A stretch of 17,026 nt of DNA. Origin: Nephromyces sp. MM_2019 (taxonomy: Eukaryota; Apicomplexa; Aconoidasida; Nephromycida). The stretch covers positions 1-17,026 of the forward strand of contig JADHZB010002127.1 in the NCBI GenBank assembly GCA_015657535.1. The letters are read 5' to 3'. How positions within the stretch are numbered: the stretch's first letter is position 1; the number at the start of each line of letters is the position of its first letter. A program made the translations under genes and the position numbers. The notes beneath the pieces were generated by a model. That model saw only the letters and a program-made list of their open reading frames with translations. It made no database searches and was not told the origin of the DNA. Shown here one piece after another: positions 10,401-16,419 of the stretch.

Positions 10401-12942
10401 AACTACTCAGATGGGGGGGAACACTACTAAGGCAGAAGGAGATGCGCCTATAATGAAAGAGAAAGGGGGCATATCACCATCGGAAGCGAGTGTAGCCTCG
10501 TTTCACAAGCCTGGAGTGGTAGCATTAACAGACAGAAAAGAGGAGGAGTTTGCTTCGTTTAGACGCTGGGAAGCAGCTGCTCTTATCTTACAGGAGAAGG
10601 CTAGGCTTGCTGCCTTATTGCTCCCTACTATTGCATCTTTAGGCCAACACAAGTCTGTGCTGCCTTCAGTATATAAGGCGATCTTATCCTTCTCTCCAAG
10701 TTCGGATGAGTTCTCTTTTCTAGCGTTTGCTGGTTACTCTGGAAGTGACGCACACACACACAACAATGGCATGCTGTTGATCAATGGCAGCACCGGAACC
10801 TTGGAGAGTAGCTGGCATTCTTCAGAGATTCCTCCCAAGGATAGCTCAACGAACGCGAGCACACAAGATTGTTCAGAAAAGGCTTCTGCTGTTCAATCTT
10901 CTCCTGTTCCTATAATCATGTTGGATAGCCTCCGAGGAAATTTTAAGCCTGCAGAAGGTTGGGGGAAGAACCTTAAAGCCTTGCACACATCATCAGCATC
11001 TTCTCAGCGTCCTCGGATTGATGCTCTTCTCTCCTCTTCAATCTCTCGCTCCTTAACTCTGCTGGCTAAGCTTGTTATCAAGGCAATGGGAAAGCTCTAT
11101 CTGAGTGCTGGTGGCCTCCCAATATCTAAGCTTCTCCCTCATCTTGAGCCTTATAAGCCTACTGAAGAAGAAAACACAGCCACCCAGCGGAATCTTCAGC
11201 TTTCTTCGTTATTCCCTCCTTCTTCTGTTCTAATCGCGAAGACTCAGATGGAAGTCATCTTCAATGTGTGTAGAGAATCTCCTACTGATGCCCTAAATTT
11301 CTTAAAGATCATACAGTCTTCGCTGAAGATCCCAGATACATACACAAAGAGCCTAGCCTTGAGATGCCTTACGGTGCTATGCGACTCTGAAGCTCTTGAC
11401 TTTGTCTCAATATGCAACATCATCTTGAAGAGACACTCTGATCTACTAGTCTTCAGTAAGCAAGACTCGAATGTTATGGTAGCTGTTGGGCTCTTCTTTG
11501 AGAGATTAGCTGCTAGGCTACTGCCTGAAGACTACTTCAATGCTCCTGATATGATAACAGCTGTGCAGGCATTGATGAATGTGCCTCTGTCTAGGGAAGT
11601 GAAGCTTTCATTTAGTGTCTTGAATGAGCTATCAGTCGTTGAAGACGTGTGTGTTAAAAGAGTGGCTTTCTCTGGGCTCTCACATCTTATACCTATTCTG
11701 TGGGCCAGCAAGGGGAATTTTGATCCTACGTAAGGGGAGGTGGGGGGTGGTGGGTGGGTGCATTGTTGTGTATGGTGGGTGGGTGGGTGAGTCACTAGGT
11801 GTGGTGGTTTGGCTTGTTGCTTGTTTTTTTGTGTGGTCTACAATGTGTATACACTGCAATACATATCCTTAGATTTGCTTGCATAAGCTTGCGAGTTTGT
11901 TGCTTTCTATTTGCTGAGCTATCTTATCGGCTTGTGTGTGCTATGGCAATATTTTTTGGGACTACGTTACCAGGTAGTGCTAGAAGTGTTTTCTTCATGT
12001 TAACACACATTGAAGATTTCAGGCGTATATCTGTAGATTTCGCTGAAGTATGAGTATGTAATAGGCTGCTGAAGTGGAGGTTTTGAGCTTCCTGGAGGTA
12101 GCTGGGGCATATAATTAGATCTGTGTTTGAGTGTGTGTGTGTGTGTGTGTGTGCTGTAGTGCTTGTTTTTTGATTGAAGATTTGCTAGCTTTCGGTTTGA
12201 TTTGATGTTCTGGTTTTTTTCATCATCTTCTTTAACATCTTTTTCATCGCCCCCCTCACCCCCCCCTCATCTCCCTTACCAACCCCCTCGCAGGTTTGAA
12301 GCGGCAGCTCATCGATGGACTGACAGCAGCTCCATCTTCAAAACCTTCTATGCAGAGAAGAGCTCATCCTCATTAGAAGGTTTGGGCGATATCCTTGCTG
12401 CAGTCATCAGATTTGAGATGATTAGTTTGTCGAAGAGTAGCGATGGCTACGGTGGAAATGCTAGCAATCCAACAGCAGAACTTCACTTCATTCAGAAGCA
12501 GCTGAAGGAGTGTGTTTGTAATAAGCCTTCGCAGAAGAGTTCGTTTCTAGCGTTTATGGAGCTTTTTACTTACTCAATAGCTCTTCCAGATCTTTTAGCA
12601 GAAGCCCCTTTACCAAAGGGTTGGTGCGCGTGTGTGAGGGTGTTTGTGTGACGGTGTGTGTGTGTCAGGGTGTGTGCGACGATGTGTGTGTTAGGGCGTG
12701 TGTGAGGGCGTGAATGAGATTGTGTGTTGAGGTGCGTAGTAAGGGATTTTTTAAGGTGTGTGTTGGGTTGCTGCAGTGTGTGTTGGTGCTGCTTTTAGAG
12801 TGGGTGTTATGATGTGGAGGTGTATGAGAGTGTCTGACGTTGTATAATGATGTGTATCGTTATGTATGCCTGCCATGGCGTGCACCATCATGACGTGTGT
12901 ATCCCTATGAGCTACGTGTGTTGGATAGTGCTGTGTTCCCAT

Positions 12943-12978
<36 letters not shown>

Positions 12979-15900
12979 GTGTGTGTAGCAAAAGCCAGCA
13001 AAAAGAGTGAGAAGCTAAAACAGCTGGCGGAACGCATGAATAGATCCCACTATCTTTGTCGATTCACTGATAAAGTGAGGGATATAATCGAAGACAGCTC
13101 CCGCCTGCAGCATCCTGTTCTGAGATATCTGCTACCGATTGGATGGACGAGCTTAATGCAAAGGTAAAAAAACGAGAAGCATGAATCCGCACACACCGCT
13201 GGGCTTTGATCTTTTGAGTCGTTTTTGCACTCTAAAGTACACCCACACAGAAAGGCACAAAGTAAAATATTATGCAAACATGGATACACGCAGACAGAGA
13301 GATACACACACACGCGAATGCACAAAAAAAACTAACACAGAAATACACACGAAATACACATAAATATAGACTCACAACGAACACAGGCAGCTCAAACCGA
13401 CACGCATGCACACACGCACGCATGCCCCTAACTCTGCAGCTTTTTCAAGAATGCTTTACTCGCGAAATACATCTTCAACTCCCTCCTCTTTGCTGTTTTT
13501 CTATGCTTTTTCTACTTGTTTTTGGAAGTTTTTCTGCAGATACTTTTCACAGTTATCTCTTGAGAAAGCAGTTTCTGAAGGAGGCGAGATTCTGGAGGAT
13601 CTTCACAATCTATTGAAGACACACACAATCCACAAGGTAAACCTAGCAACTTCCATTGTGTGTGCTATGACTGGTCTAGGGCTAGCAGTACCAGACTTGA
13701 GCCCTCAGCTTGAAGAGCACTTAAAGTCTTACTTGTTTGAGGAGCAGGCAGAAGATACTACAGCTTCGAGGGAATGGTAAACTTAGATGCTTCCATCTTT
13801 GCTTTTCGTTCTTGAGTGTGTTTGCGTGTGTGTGTTTGTGTGTGTTTGTTTGCGTGTGTTTGTGTGTGTTTTTGTTTGCGTGGGTGTTTGTGTGTGTGTT
13901 TGTTTGCGTGGGTGTTTGTGTGTGTGTTTGTTTGTGTGTGTGTTTGTTTGCGTGTGTGTGTGTGTGCGTGTGTTTGTTTGCGTGTGTGTTTGTGTGTGTG
14001 TTTGGTTTCATGTGTGTGTGTGGGTGTTTGTGTGTGTGTTTGTTTGTGTGTGTTTGGTTTCATGTGTGTGTGTGTGTTTGTTTGCGTGTGTGTTTGTGTG
14101 TGTGTTTGGTTTCATGTGTGTGTGTGTGTGTTTGTTTGCGTGTGTGTGTGTGTGTGTGTGTGTGTTTGTTTGCGTGTGTGTTTGTGTGTGTGTATATGTT
14201 TGTGTGTGTGTGTGTGCGTGTGTTTACGTGTGTTTGTTTGCGTGTGTGTGTTTGATGTTTTTTTAATTAACTTTTTTTCCTTCACCTCTCATCATCTTCA
14301 CTTCGAATCTCTTACTTCTTAGGATAGTAGAGGCGGGGATGATCGCTTTCTCTCACCTTCATGGGAGGTCAATGGATGTGAGTAACTATTGCAGCTTAAT
14401 GCAAAGGATTCTTGGGCTCAACCTAACCTCCTCCAATGTGAAGAATGTTTACTATATATGTTTAGCAGCTGATACAGAAGTAGAAATTTCTTCTAGCGCA
14501 CAAGTGCATAGTTTGCTCGATATATACGAGAATTCCCTCAAGATGAGGCTAGCAAACGAGAAAGAGGTTATGTTTGCGACTATCAACGAAGAAGCTGCAC
14601 TTTCTTCAGCCTCTCTTCTTCCTCATCCTACTCTAGATTTCAAGGAAAATGCATTTCTAGAAGATGTATCTTTTCAAAAATTAGGTGTTTTACAAGCAGC
14701 AAAAGCCGGGTTAAGATGTGAGGAGAATGAGAGTAGAAATCAAAGTAGTGAGATAAAGACTACTCCAATAGCTTTTGATTCCGGAAAAAATACCACCCTT
14801 TTGAACGATTCACATATACAGACCCACAGAAAGAGAGCTAGCATCCTTACGAATAATCTTCGGGAAGAATACGGTCTTTTCGTAGGTATTGCCAGGGTTT
14901 CAAGCATAATTACGAATCTTCAGCCTTCTTCTTCCTACCTGAGGAGGCTGGCAGAGATCTTCTCGCTATTGAGGCTGAGTTTGTTGCAATATAACGATGT
15001 TTTCGCTATCCTGGGCTTATCTACAGTTCTTCCAATCCTATTCAATCGATCTTTGATCGGATTAGACGATGTGTGTGAGGTGATTGACGGTTTTAATATG
15101 CTCATTAAAAAGCTTGAAAAGAAGAGCGGCCAGACACACGCTAGTGAGCCTAGTGTATTTAACCGTAGTTTTGATGCCATCCCTGATGATGAAACTTATT
15201 GGTACGGAGCAGCAGTGCTTTTTCATGGAATGATGTCCTTCTTGAAGGGTGAAGAGGGGGTAGAAGAGGGGTTAGGAGAAACAGACGAAGCAGGAGAAGA
15301 AGTGGGAGAAGCAGAATTATCACAAGAAGAAGCGAATATCCACTCAAAAGCAACGCAAAGACCACAGGAGGTAGCCGAACCCTTTCCATTCCAAAGCACA
15401 CCTACACATGCACACGCTAGAAAAGACGAATCCTGCTTCCTGCTAGCTTCTCCTGCCTTGAAACCTCTTGAAAAAACACAAGATCTTGCCGAAAAGGAGC
15501 TTTTGAGTGAGGATGATGCTAAAGACCCCCTAAATCCTGCCTTTCCTAGCAATATTCGCAGTGGTTATGCTGCTACCAGTGTGACTAAAGTAGCTGCTAC
15601 ACACACAACGAATGCTAAAGAATCGCTTCTGCCGAGTTCGCTTAGTAAAAAATCTTTTTCTCATCGAAAAAAAAAGCCTGCCACTCCACGCTGCCTGAAA
15701 AAGCTGCTTGAAACTCTCAAGGGCTTGATAGACGGTTGGTGTTTGTCAAAACTCTCGTTTAATCAGCTATCTGTGAGGCATTTGGTGGTTACTGCTCTCT
15801 ACGGTATAGAGTCTGTAATAGAGCTTCCTACCTCGCATGCTAAGGAAGGCCTTTTTAACGATGGAATTTCTGCAGCTGGTGAAGGCGAAGATTCCACTCA

Positions 15901-16405
15901 GTTTCTGTCTTTAGAGCATCTCAAGGGTGTGTGTGCGAGTCTATTAAGCTCTGTAACTCATGAGAAGAGTGATGATGATGATCAGGTTGTGAAGATTGCG
16001 AGAAGCTCACCTGAAAACTCTGTTTCCCCTCAAATAGAGCGAAATTATACTACTGAAGACACGATGCTAATACTGGGTATGCTGAAACTCAAGGTTGCGA
16101 GGCATAGGTGAGGGATTTCGATAGGTTGGAGATTCAGGGTGGGTGATAGTTGGGGGGTAGATGAAGTGGATAGCTTTTATGGGGGTAGTTGTCCTGGGGA
16201 GGTAGTTTGGGGGTATTTTTTGTGTGTTGATTCTCTGGGGGTGGGTAGTTTGAGGTGATTTCGGGGTGATTTTAGGGACAATTTTGGGGTTTACTACAGT
16301 ATTTCATCTTTTTTTAGACAGATTCTTGGAGGCTTGCTTATGTGGCATGTTTTAAGTTGTATTTGTGTGCAAACTTGTTTCTCCTATACTCCCTTGGAAT
16401 GTTAG
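4089..16405 (+). CDS. Large multi-exon gene: about 2,529-residue HEAT/ARM-like helical protein, possibly FOCAD/RST1-related
   Basis: I joined 11 exons: 4089-4435, 4738-5366, 6183-6416, 6795-7026, 7807-8483, 8870-11729, 12294-12619, 12989-13163, 13540-13776, 14323-16107 and 16318-16405. Nine junctions agree in phase; intron 7 has two solutions. An in-frame TAA at 4074 precedes the start ATG at 4089. The product has many amphipathic helices in pairs, typical of alpha-solenoids, broken by Ser-rich and charged linkers (acidic run near residue 634, Pro/Ser tract about 945-1000, Glu-rich tract about 2214-2245). Residues 1500-1551 run EVIFNVCRESPTDALNF, then LALRCLTVLCDSEALDF. This recalls the conserved LC...DF segment of focadhesin/RST1 proteins, which work with the SKI/exosome mRNA-decay machinery and at focal adhesions. 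No membrane segment, signal peptide or catalytic motif was seen. Existence and structure are well supported; the family is tentative. Confidence 0.85.
4436..4737 (+). other. Intron 1 of the large gene (302 bases)
   Basis: It runs from GTAAGC to CTTTCTAG. The 5' two-thirds are GT-rich (GTGTGGTTGTAATGTGTGGG and similar); the last 60 bases are a long pyrimidine tract (ATCTCCTCTCTCTCTTCCTC). The open frame that starts at 4565 inside it is intron read-through into exon 2, not a gene start. Confidence 0.75.
4738..5366 (+). CDS. Exon 2 of the large gene (residues 116-326)
   Basis: After TTTCTAG the frame LENTPQRYNMF continues exon 1 in phase. It encodes helical pairs (MAIPALSSIFKLIEDSIF, MSKIFAVLLSFWKVFV and YSLILKHTIKQVLRL) and then a charged Lys/Glu/Ser linker, ending FFDGICDLLERD. 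The donor is GATG|GTAGGT. Translation into the intron meets TAG after eight codons. Confidence 0.82.
5541..5645 (+). repeat. Spaced TGCTTCAAT motif array in intron 2
   Basis: TGCTTCAAT occurs at 5541, 5561 and 5591, with degenerate forms CCTTCAAAG at 5621 and TGCTTCCAA at 5636. Spacings are 20, 30, 30 and 15 bases, with GTGTG or GGT between copies. It looks like a decayed short tandem repeat. Confidence 0.45.
6079..6102. repeat. (AC)12 microsatellite after a C run
   Basis: A perfect AC dinucleotide repeat directly follows a run of C containing one undetermined base (N at 6069). The N suggests that read length through the homopolymer could not be resolved, so the exact intron length here is unreliable. 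Confidence 0.85.
6183..6416 (+). CDS. Exon 3 of the large gene (residues 326-404)
   Basis: This exon has no ATG. Following TACTCTTCAG, the frame EYSENAAKEAELRVQ completes the split codon G|AA from exon 2. It continues through ILKCFRRAFLSVQARG and ends MFFN with donor AACG|GTAACT. All 78 codons are open, and they form two or three helices in the style of the neighbouring exons. Read-through reaches TGA within four codons. Confidence 0.75.
6417..6794 (+). other. Intron 3 of the large gene (378 bases)
   Basis: The donor is GTAACT and the chosen acceptor is TTCACCATAG. The first half holds a purine tract (GAAGAAGAAGAAGG) and a T run; the second half has GAT/GAA-rich sequence and a GT repeat at 6748-6778. 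A second plausible acceptor, TTTTTCTGCAG at 6701, would lengthen exon 4 by 93 bases in frame. Confidence 0.65.
6795..7026 (+). CDS. Exon 4 of the large gene (residues 404-481)
   Basis: G|GT joins exon 3, then LMSILCCINEGRSTIF and a Glu/Asp/Ser-rich linker, ending RIILSFCGINRLCFL. The donor is AG|GTGAGG, and its read-through is AGG TGA, an immediate stop. The start is the least certain part, because the upstream acceptor at 6701 is also in phase. Confidence 0.7.
7027..7806 (+). other. Intron 4 of the large gene (780 bases)
   Basis: It runs from GTGAGGTATATATG to CCCCTTCTTTTCAG. It contains two exact copies of ACACAAGGGATAGAGACACA 30 bases apart (7057 and 7087) with a decayed third, unremarkable sequence at 7180-7480, and a CA/CCCA-rich 3' part at 7520-7795. 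A possible mini-exon after TTTTCCAG at about 7343 does not keep the reading phase, so I exclude it. Confidence 0.7.
7057..7125. repeat. 30-bp direct repeat in intron 4
   Basis: ACACAAGGGATAGAGACACA starts at 7057 and again at 7087. AAGGGATGCAAACAAGG from about 7109 is a decayed continuation. Confidence 0.6.
7807..8483 (+). CDS. Exon 5 of the large gene (residues 481-707)
   Basis: TTTTCAG|A joins AG of exon 4 to give Arg, then LQGSDTATLLSRLRKVFQ. The exon carries a Ser/Thr/His linker, helical segments (SIYLLSSLMLNSVGWLLW, LFCIDSIIKLFALRV) and an acidic run of five Glu near residue 634. It ends at TCTG|GTGAGT, the only donor in this area whose one leftover base fits exon 6 (G|AT, Asp). The frame stays open for 47 more codons in the intron because of a 60-bp repeat there. 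Confidence 0.75.
8484..8869 (+). other. Intron 5 of the large gene (386 bases) with multiplied donor-like sites
   Basis: The donor is GTGAGTG and the acceptor is TAACTTCTTCAG. The 5' half is a 60-bp tandem repeat carrying further donor-like strings: GTGAGA at 8516, GTAAGA at 8576 and GTGAGC at 8622. The 3' half is pyrimidine-rich with TACACACC-type sequence and an A run near 8815. Only the first donor keeps the frame with exon 6. Confidence 0.65.
8491..8640 (+). repeat. 60-bp tandem repeat at the start of intron 5
   Basis: Copies start at 8491, 8551 and 8611. CGAATTTGGTGAGATTATTG (8509) recurs as CGAATTTGGTAAGATTACTG (8569), and TGAGGATGTGTG (8554) resembles TGAGGGTGTGTG (8614). In the exon 5 frame the copies read as NLVRLLGV twice, 20 residues apart, so they could once have been coding. 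Confidence 0.65.
8870..11729 (+). CDS. Exon 6 of the large gene, 2,860 bases (residues 707-1660)
   Basis: CTTCTTCAG|AT follows the single leftover base of exon 5, then AYFNEEGMLLYAV. The first ATG in this exon (8893) is not a gene start. The exon holds Ser-rich and acidic linkers, a Pro/Ser tract on a C-rich stretch (9590-9745, about residues 945-1000), a Gly-rich patch on a G-rich stretch (10354-10440), and many helical segments such as ALILQEKARLAALLLPTIAS. The FOCAD/RST1-like region lies at 1500-1551 (C1506, C1544, D1545, D1550 and F1551 visible). It ends GNFDPT at AC|GTAAGG, whose read-through is ACG TAA, an immediate stop. Confidence 0.85.
9590..9745 (+). repeat. C-rich low-complexity coding tract
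   Basis: CTCC/CCCCCT-type sequence encodes Pro/Ser-rich protein with phrases such as STPSPLPPFSPP. It closely resembles the pyrimidine-rich 3' intron ends of this gene and even ends with branchpoint- and acceptor-like strings (TGCTAATAG, GTGATTCCAG). The frame is intact and no donor of the required phase was found, so I keep it in the exon. Confidence 0.6.
10357..10378 (+). other. G-quadruplex motif in the coding strand of exon 6
   Basis: G runs at 10357-10359, 10361-10365, 10370-10372 and 10374-10378 with loops of 1, 4 and 1 bases satisfy the standard four-run G-quadruplex pattern. They encode the Gly/Arg part of GWGRRVGEAVVAGG. Confidence 0.55.
11730..12293 (+). other. Intron 6 of the large gene (564 bases), G-rich start and C-rich end
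   Basis: It begins GTAAGGGGAGGTGGGGGG and continues with GGTGGGTGGGTGGG units to 11790. It ends with C-rich sequence (CACCCCCCCCTCATCTCCC) and ACCCCCTCGCAG. A GT repeat lies at 12131-12153. The frame at 11799-12053 has hydrophobic content but no suitable splice phase; I see no exon in it. Confidence 0.75.
11734..11758 (+). other. G-quadruplex motif directly after the intron 6 donor
   Basis: G runs at 11734-11737, 11742-11747, 11752-11754 and 11756-11758, with loops of 4, 4 and 1 bases, start four bases after the intron's first base. Three more GGG runs follow at 11777-11787. In RNA this could fold over the 5' splice site. Confidence 0.6.
12294..12619 (+). CDS. Exon 7 of the large gene (residues 1660-1769, end uncertain)
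   Basis: CCCTCGCAG|G completes AC|G from exon 6, then FEAAAHRWTDSSSIF. It encodes helices LEGLGDILAAVIRFEM and FLAFMELFTYSIALPDLL. The 3' end is uncertain. AAGG|GTTGGT (ends 12619, one base left over) fits the TAG acceptor at 12988. GGTTG|GTGCGC (ends 12623, two bases left over) fits the CCAG acceptor at 12998. The stronger-looking GTGAGG at 12634 has no phase-0 partner. Confidence 0.7.
12620..12988 (+). other. Intron 7 of the large gene (369 bases), TG-rich
   Basis: Almost the whole intron is TG-rich, from GTGTGAGGGTGTTTG at about 12630 to a nearly pure GT run at 12944-12986. The acceptor GTGTGTAG lacks a normal pyrimidine tract because the GT repeat takes its place. The boundaries depend on the choice described for exon 7. 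Confidence 0.6.
12944..12986 (+). repeat. (GT)n microsatellite abutting the exon 8 acceptor
   Basis: About 21 GT units with a single C substitution run straight into TAG|CAAAAG. Length changes here would alter the distance between branchpoint and acceptor. Confidence 0.8.
12989..13163 (+). CDS. Exon 8 of the large gene (residues 1769-1827)
   Basis: The frame KASKKSEKLKQLAERMN continues into HYLCRFTDKVRDIIED and LRYLLPIGWTSLMQ, ending AG|GTAAAA. Read-through gives AGG TAA, an immediate stop. The Lys-rich opening is typical of a loop before a helix. It could start ten bases later (CCAG|CAAAAAG) with the alternative exon 7 end. Confidence 0.72.
13164..13539 (+). other. Intron 8 of the large gene (376 bases), CA-rich
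   Basis: From GTAAAAAAAC to TTTTTCTGCAG. The segment 13185-13425 is CA-rich (ACACACACGCGAATG, CGCACGCATGCC), then a T-rich 3' part. It is complementary in character to the TG tracts of introns 7 and 9. A second acceptor, TTTTCACAG at 13552, is out of phase. Confidence 0.72.
13540..13776 (+). CDS. Exon 9 of the large gene (residues 1827-1906)
   Basis: CTGCAG|A completes AG|A (Arg), then YFSQLSLEKAVSEGGEIL and helical NLATSIVCAMTGLGLAVP, ending TASREW at TG|GTAAAC. Read-through is TGG TAA, an immediate stop. At 237 bases it is a multiple of three, so its omission would keep the frame between exons 8 and 10. Confidence 0.8.
13777..14322 (+). other. Intron 9 of the large gene (546 bases), dominated by a TG satellite
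   Basis: GTAAACTTAG opens the intron; 13815-14250 is an uninterrupted TG/TTTG tract; the last 60 bases are pyrimidine-rich and end CTTACTTCTTAG. The tract leaves all three plus-strand frames open for over 400 bases, giving Cys/Val/Phe repeats that I do not accept as coding. Confidence 0.78.
13815..14250 (+). repeat. Compound TG/TTTG satellite with higher-order units
   Basis: GTGTG stretches are broken by TTTGTTTGCGTG (many copies) and by TTTGGTTTCATGTG (at about 14002, 14055 and 14107, roughly 52 bases apart). This is more ordered than a simple dinucleotide repeat and points to expansion in blocks. Confidence 0.75.
14323..16107 (+). CDS. Exon 10 of the large gene, 1,785 bases (residues 1906-2501)
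   Basis: TTCTTAG|G completes TG|G (Trp), then IVEAGMIAFSHLHGRSMDV. The first ATG (14339) is internal. It encodes helices (GLFVGIARVSSIITNL, IFSLLRLSLLQYNDVFAILG, WYGAAVLFHGMMSFLKG), a Glu-rich tract at about 2214-2245, a basic stretch (SHRKKKPATPRCLKK, near 2353) and a last helical block, ending KVARH at AG|GTGAGG. Read-through is AGG TGA. Confidence 0.85.
16108..16317 (+). other. Intron 10 of the large gene (210 bases)
   Basis: It opens GTGAGGGATTTCG, is G-rich throughout its first 170 bases (TTGGGGGGTAG, CTGGGGGTGGG) and ends TTTCATCTTTTTTTAG. The G-rich start and strong pyrimidine acceptor match the other introns, which supports a last exon here. Confidence 0.6.
16318..16405 (+). CDS. Probable terminal exon 11 of the large gene (residues 2501-2529 plus stop)
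   Basis: After CTTTTTTTAG, A completes AG|A (Arg). The frame then reads QILGGLLMWHVLSCIC and stops at TAG, 16403-16405. AATAAA follows nine bases later. The phase match and acceptor are good, but 29 open codons are weak coding evidence; the real next exon could lie beyond the window. Confidence 0.5.
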
Positions 16406-16413
16406 TGCTACAA

Positions 16414-16419
16414 AATAAA
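16414..16419 (+). terminator. AATAAA, possible polyadenylation signal
   Basis: The hexamer in CAAAATAAATAATTG lies just after the proposed stop. A TG-rich element (TTCATGTGTGTGC) follows at about 16432, as expected downstream of a cleavage site. Protists vary in signal use, and the hexamer can arise by chance in A-rich sequence. Confidence 0.35.

Noticed and set aside
11799..12053. 84-codon hydrophobic frame in intron 6
   Set aside because: No donor/acceptor pair places it in phase between exons 6 and 7, and its composition is that of T/G-rich intron sequence.
13737..14322. Long plus-strand frames rich in Cys and Val (and His/Thr frames on the minus strand)
   Set aside because: They are translations of the TG/CA satellite of intron 9, open in several frames at once, with no codon or domain signal.
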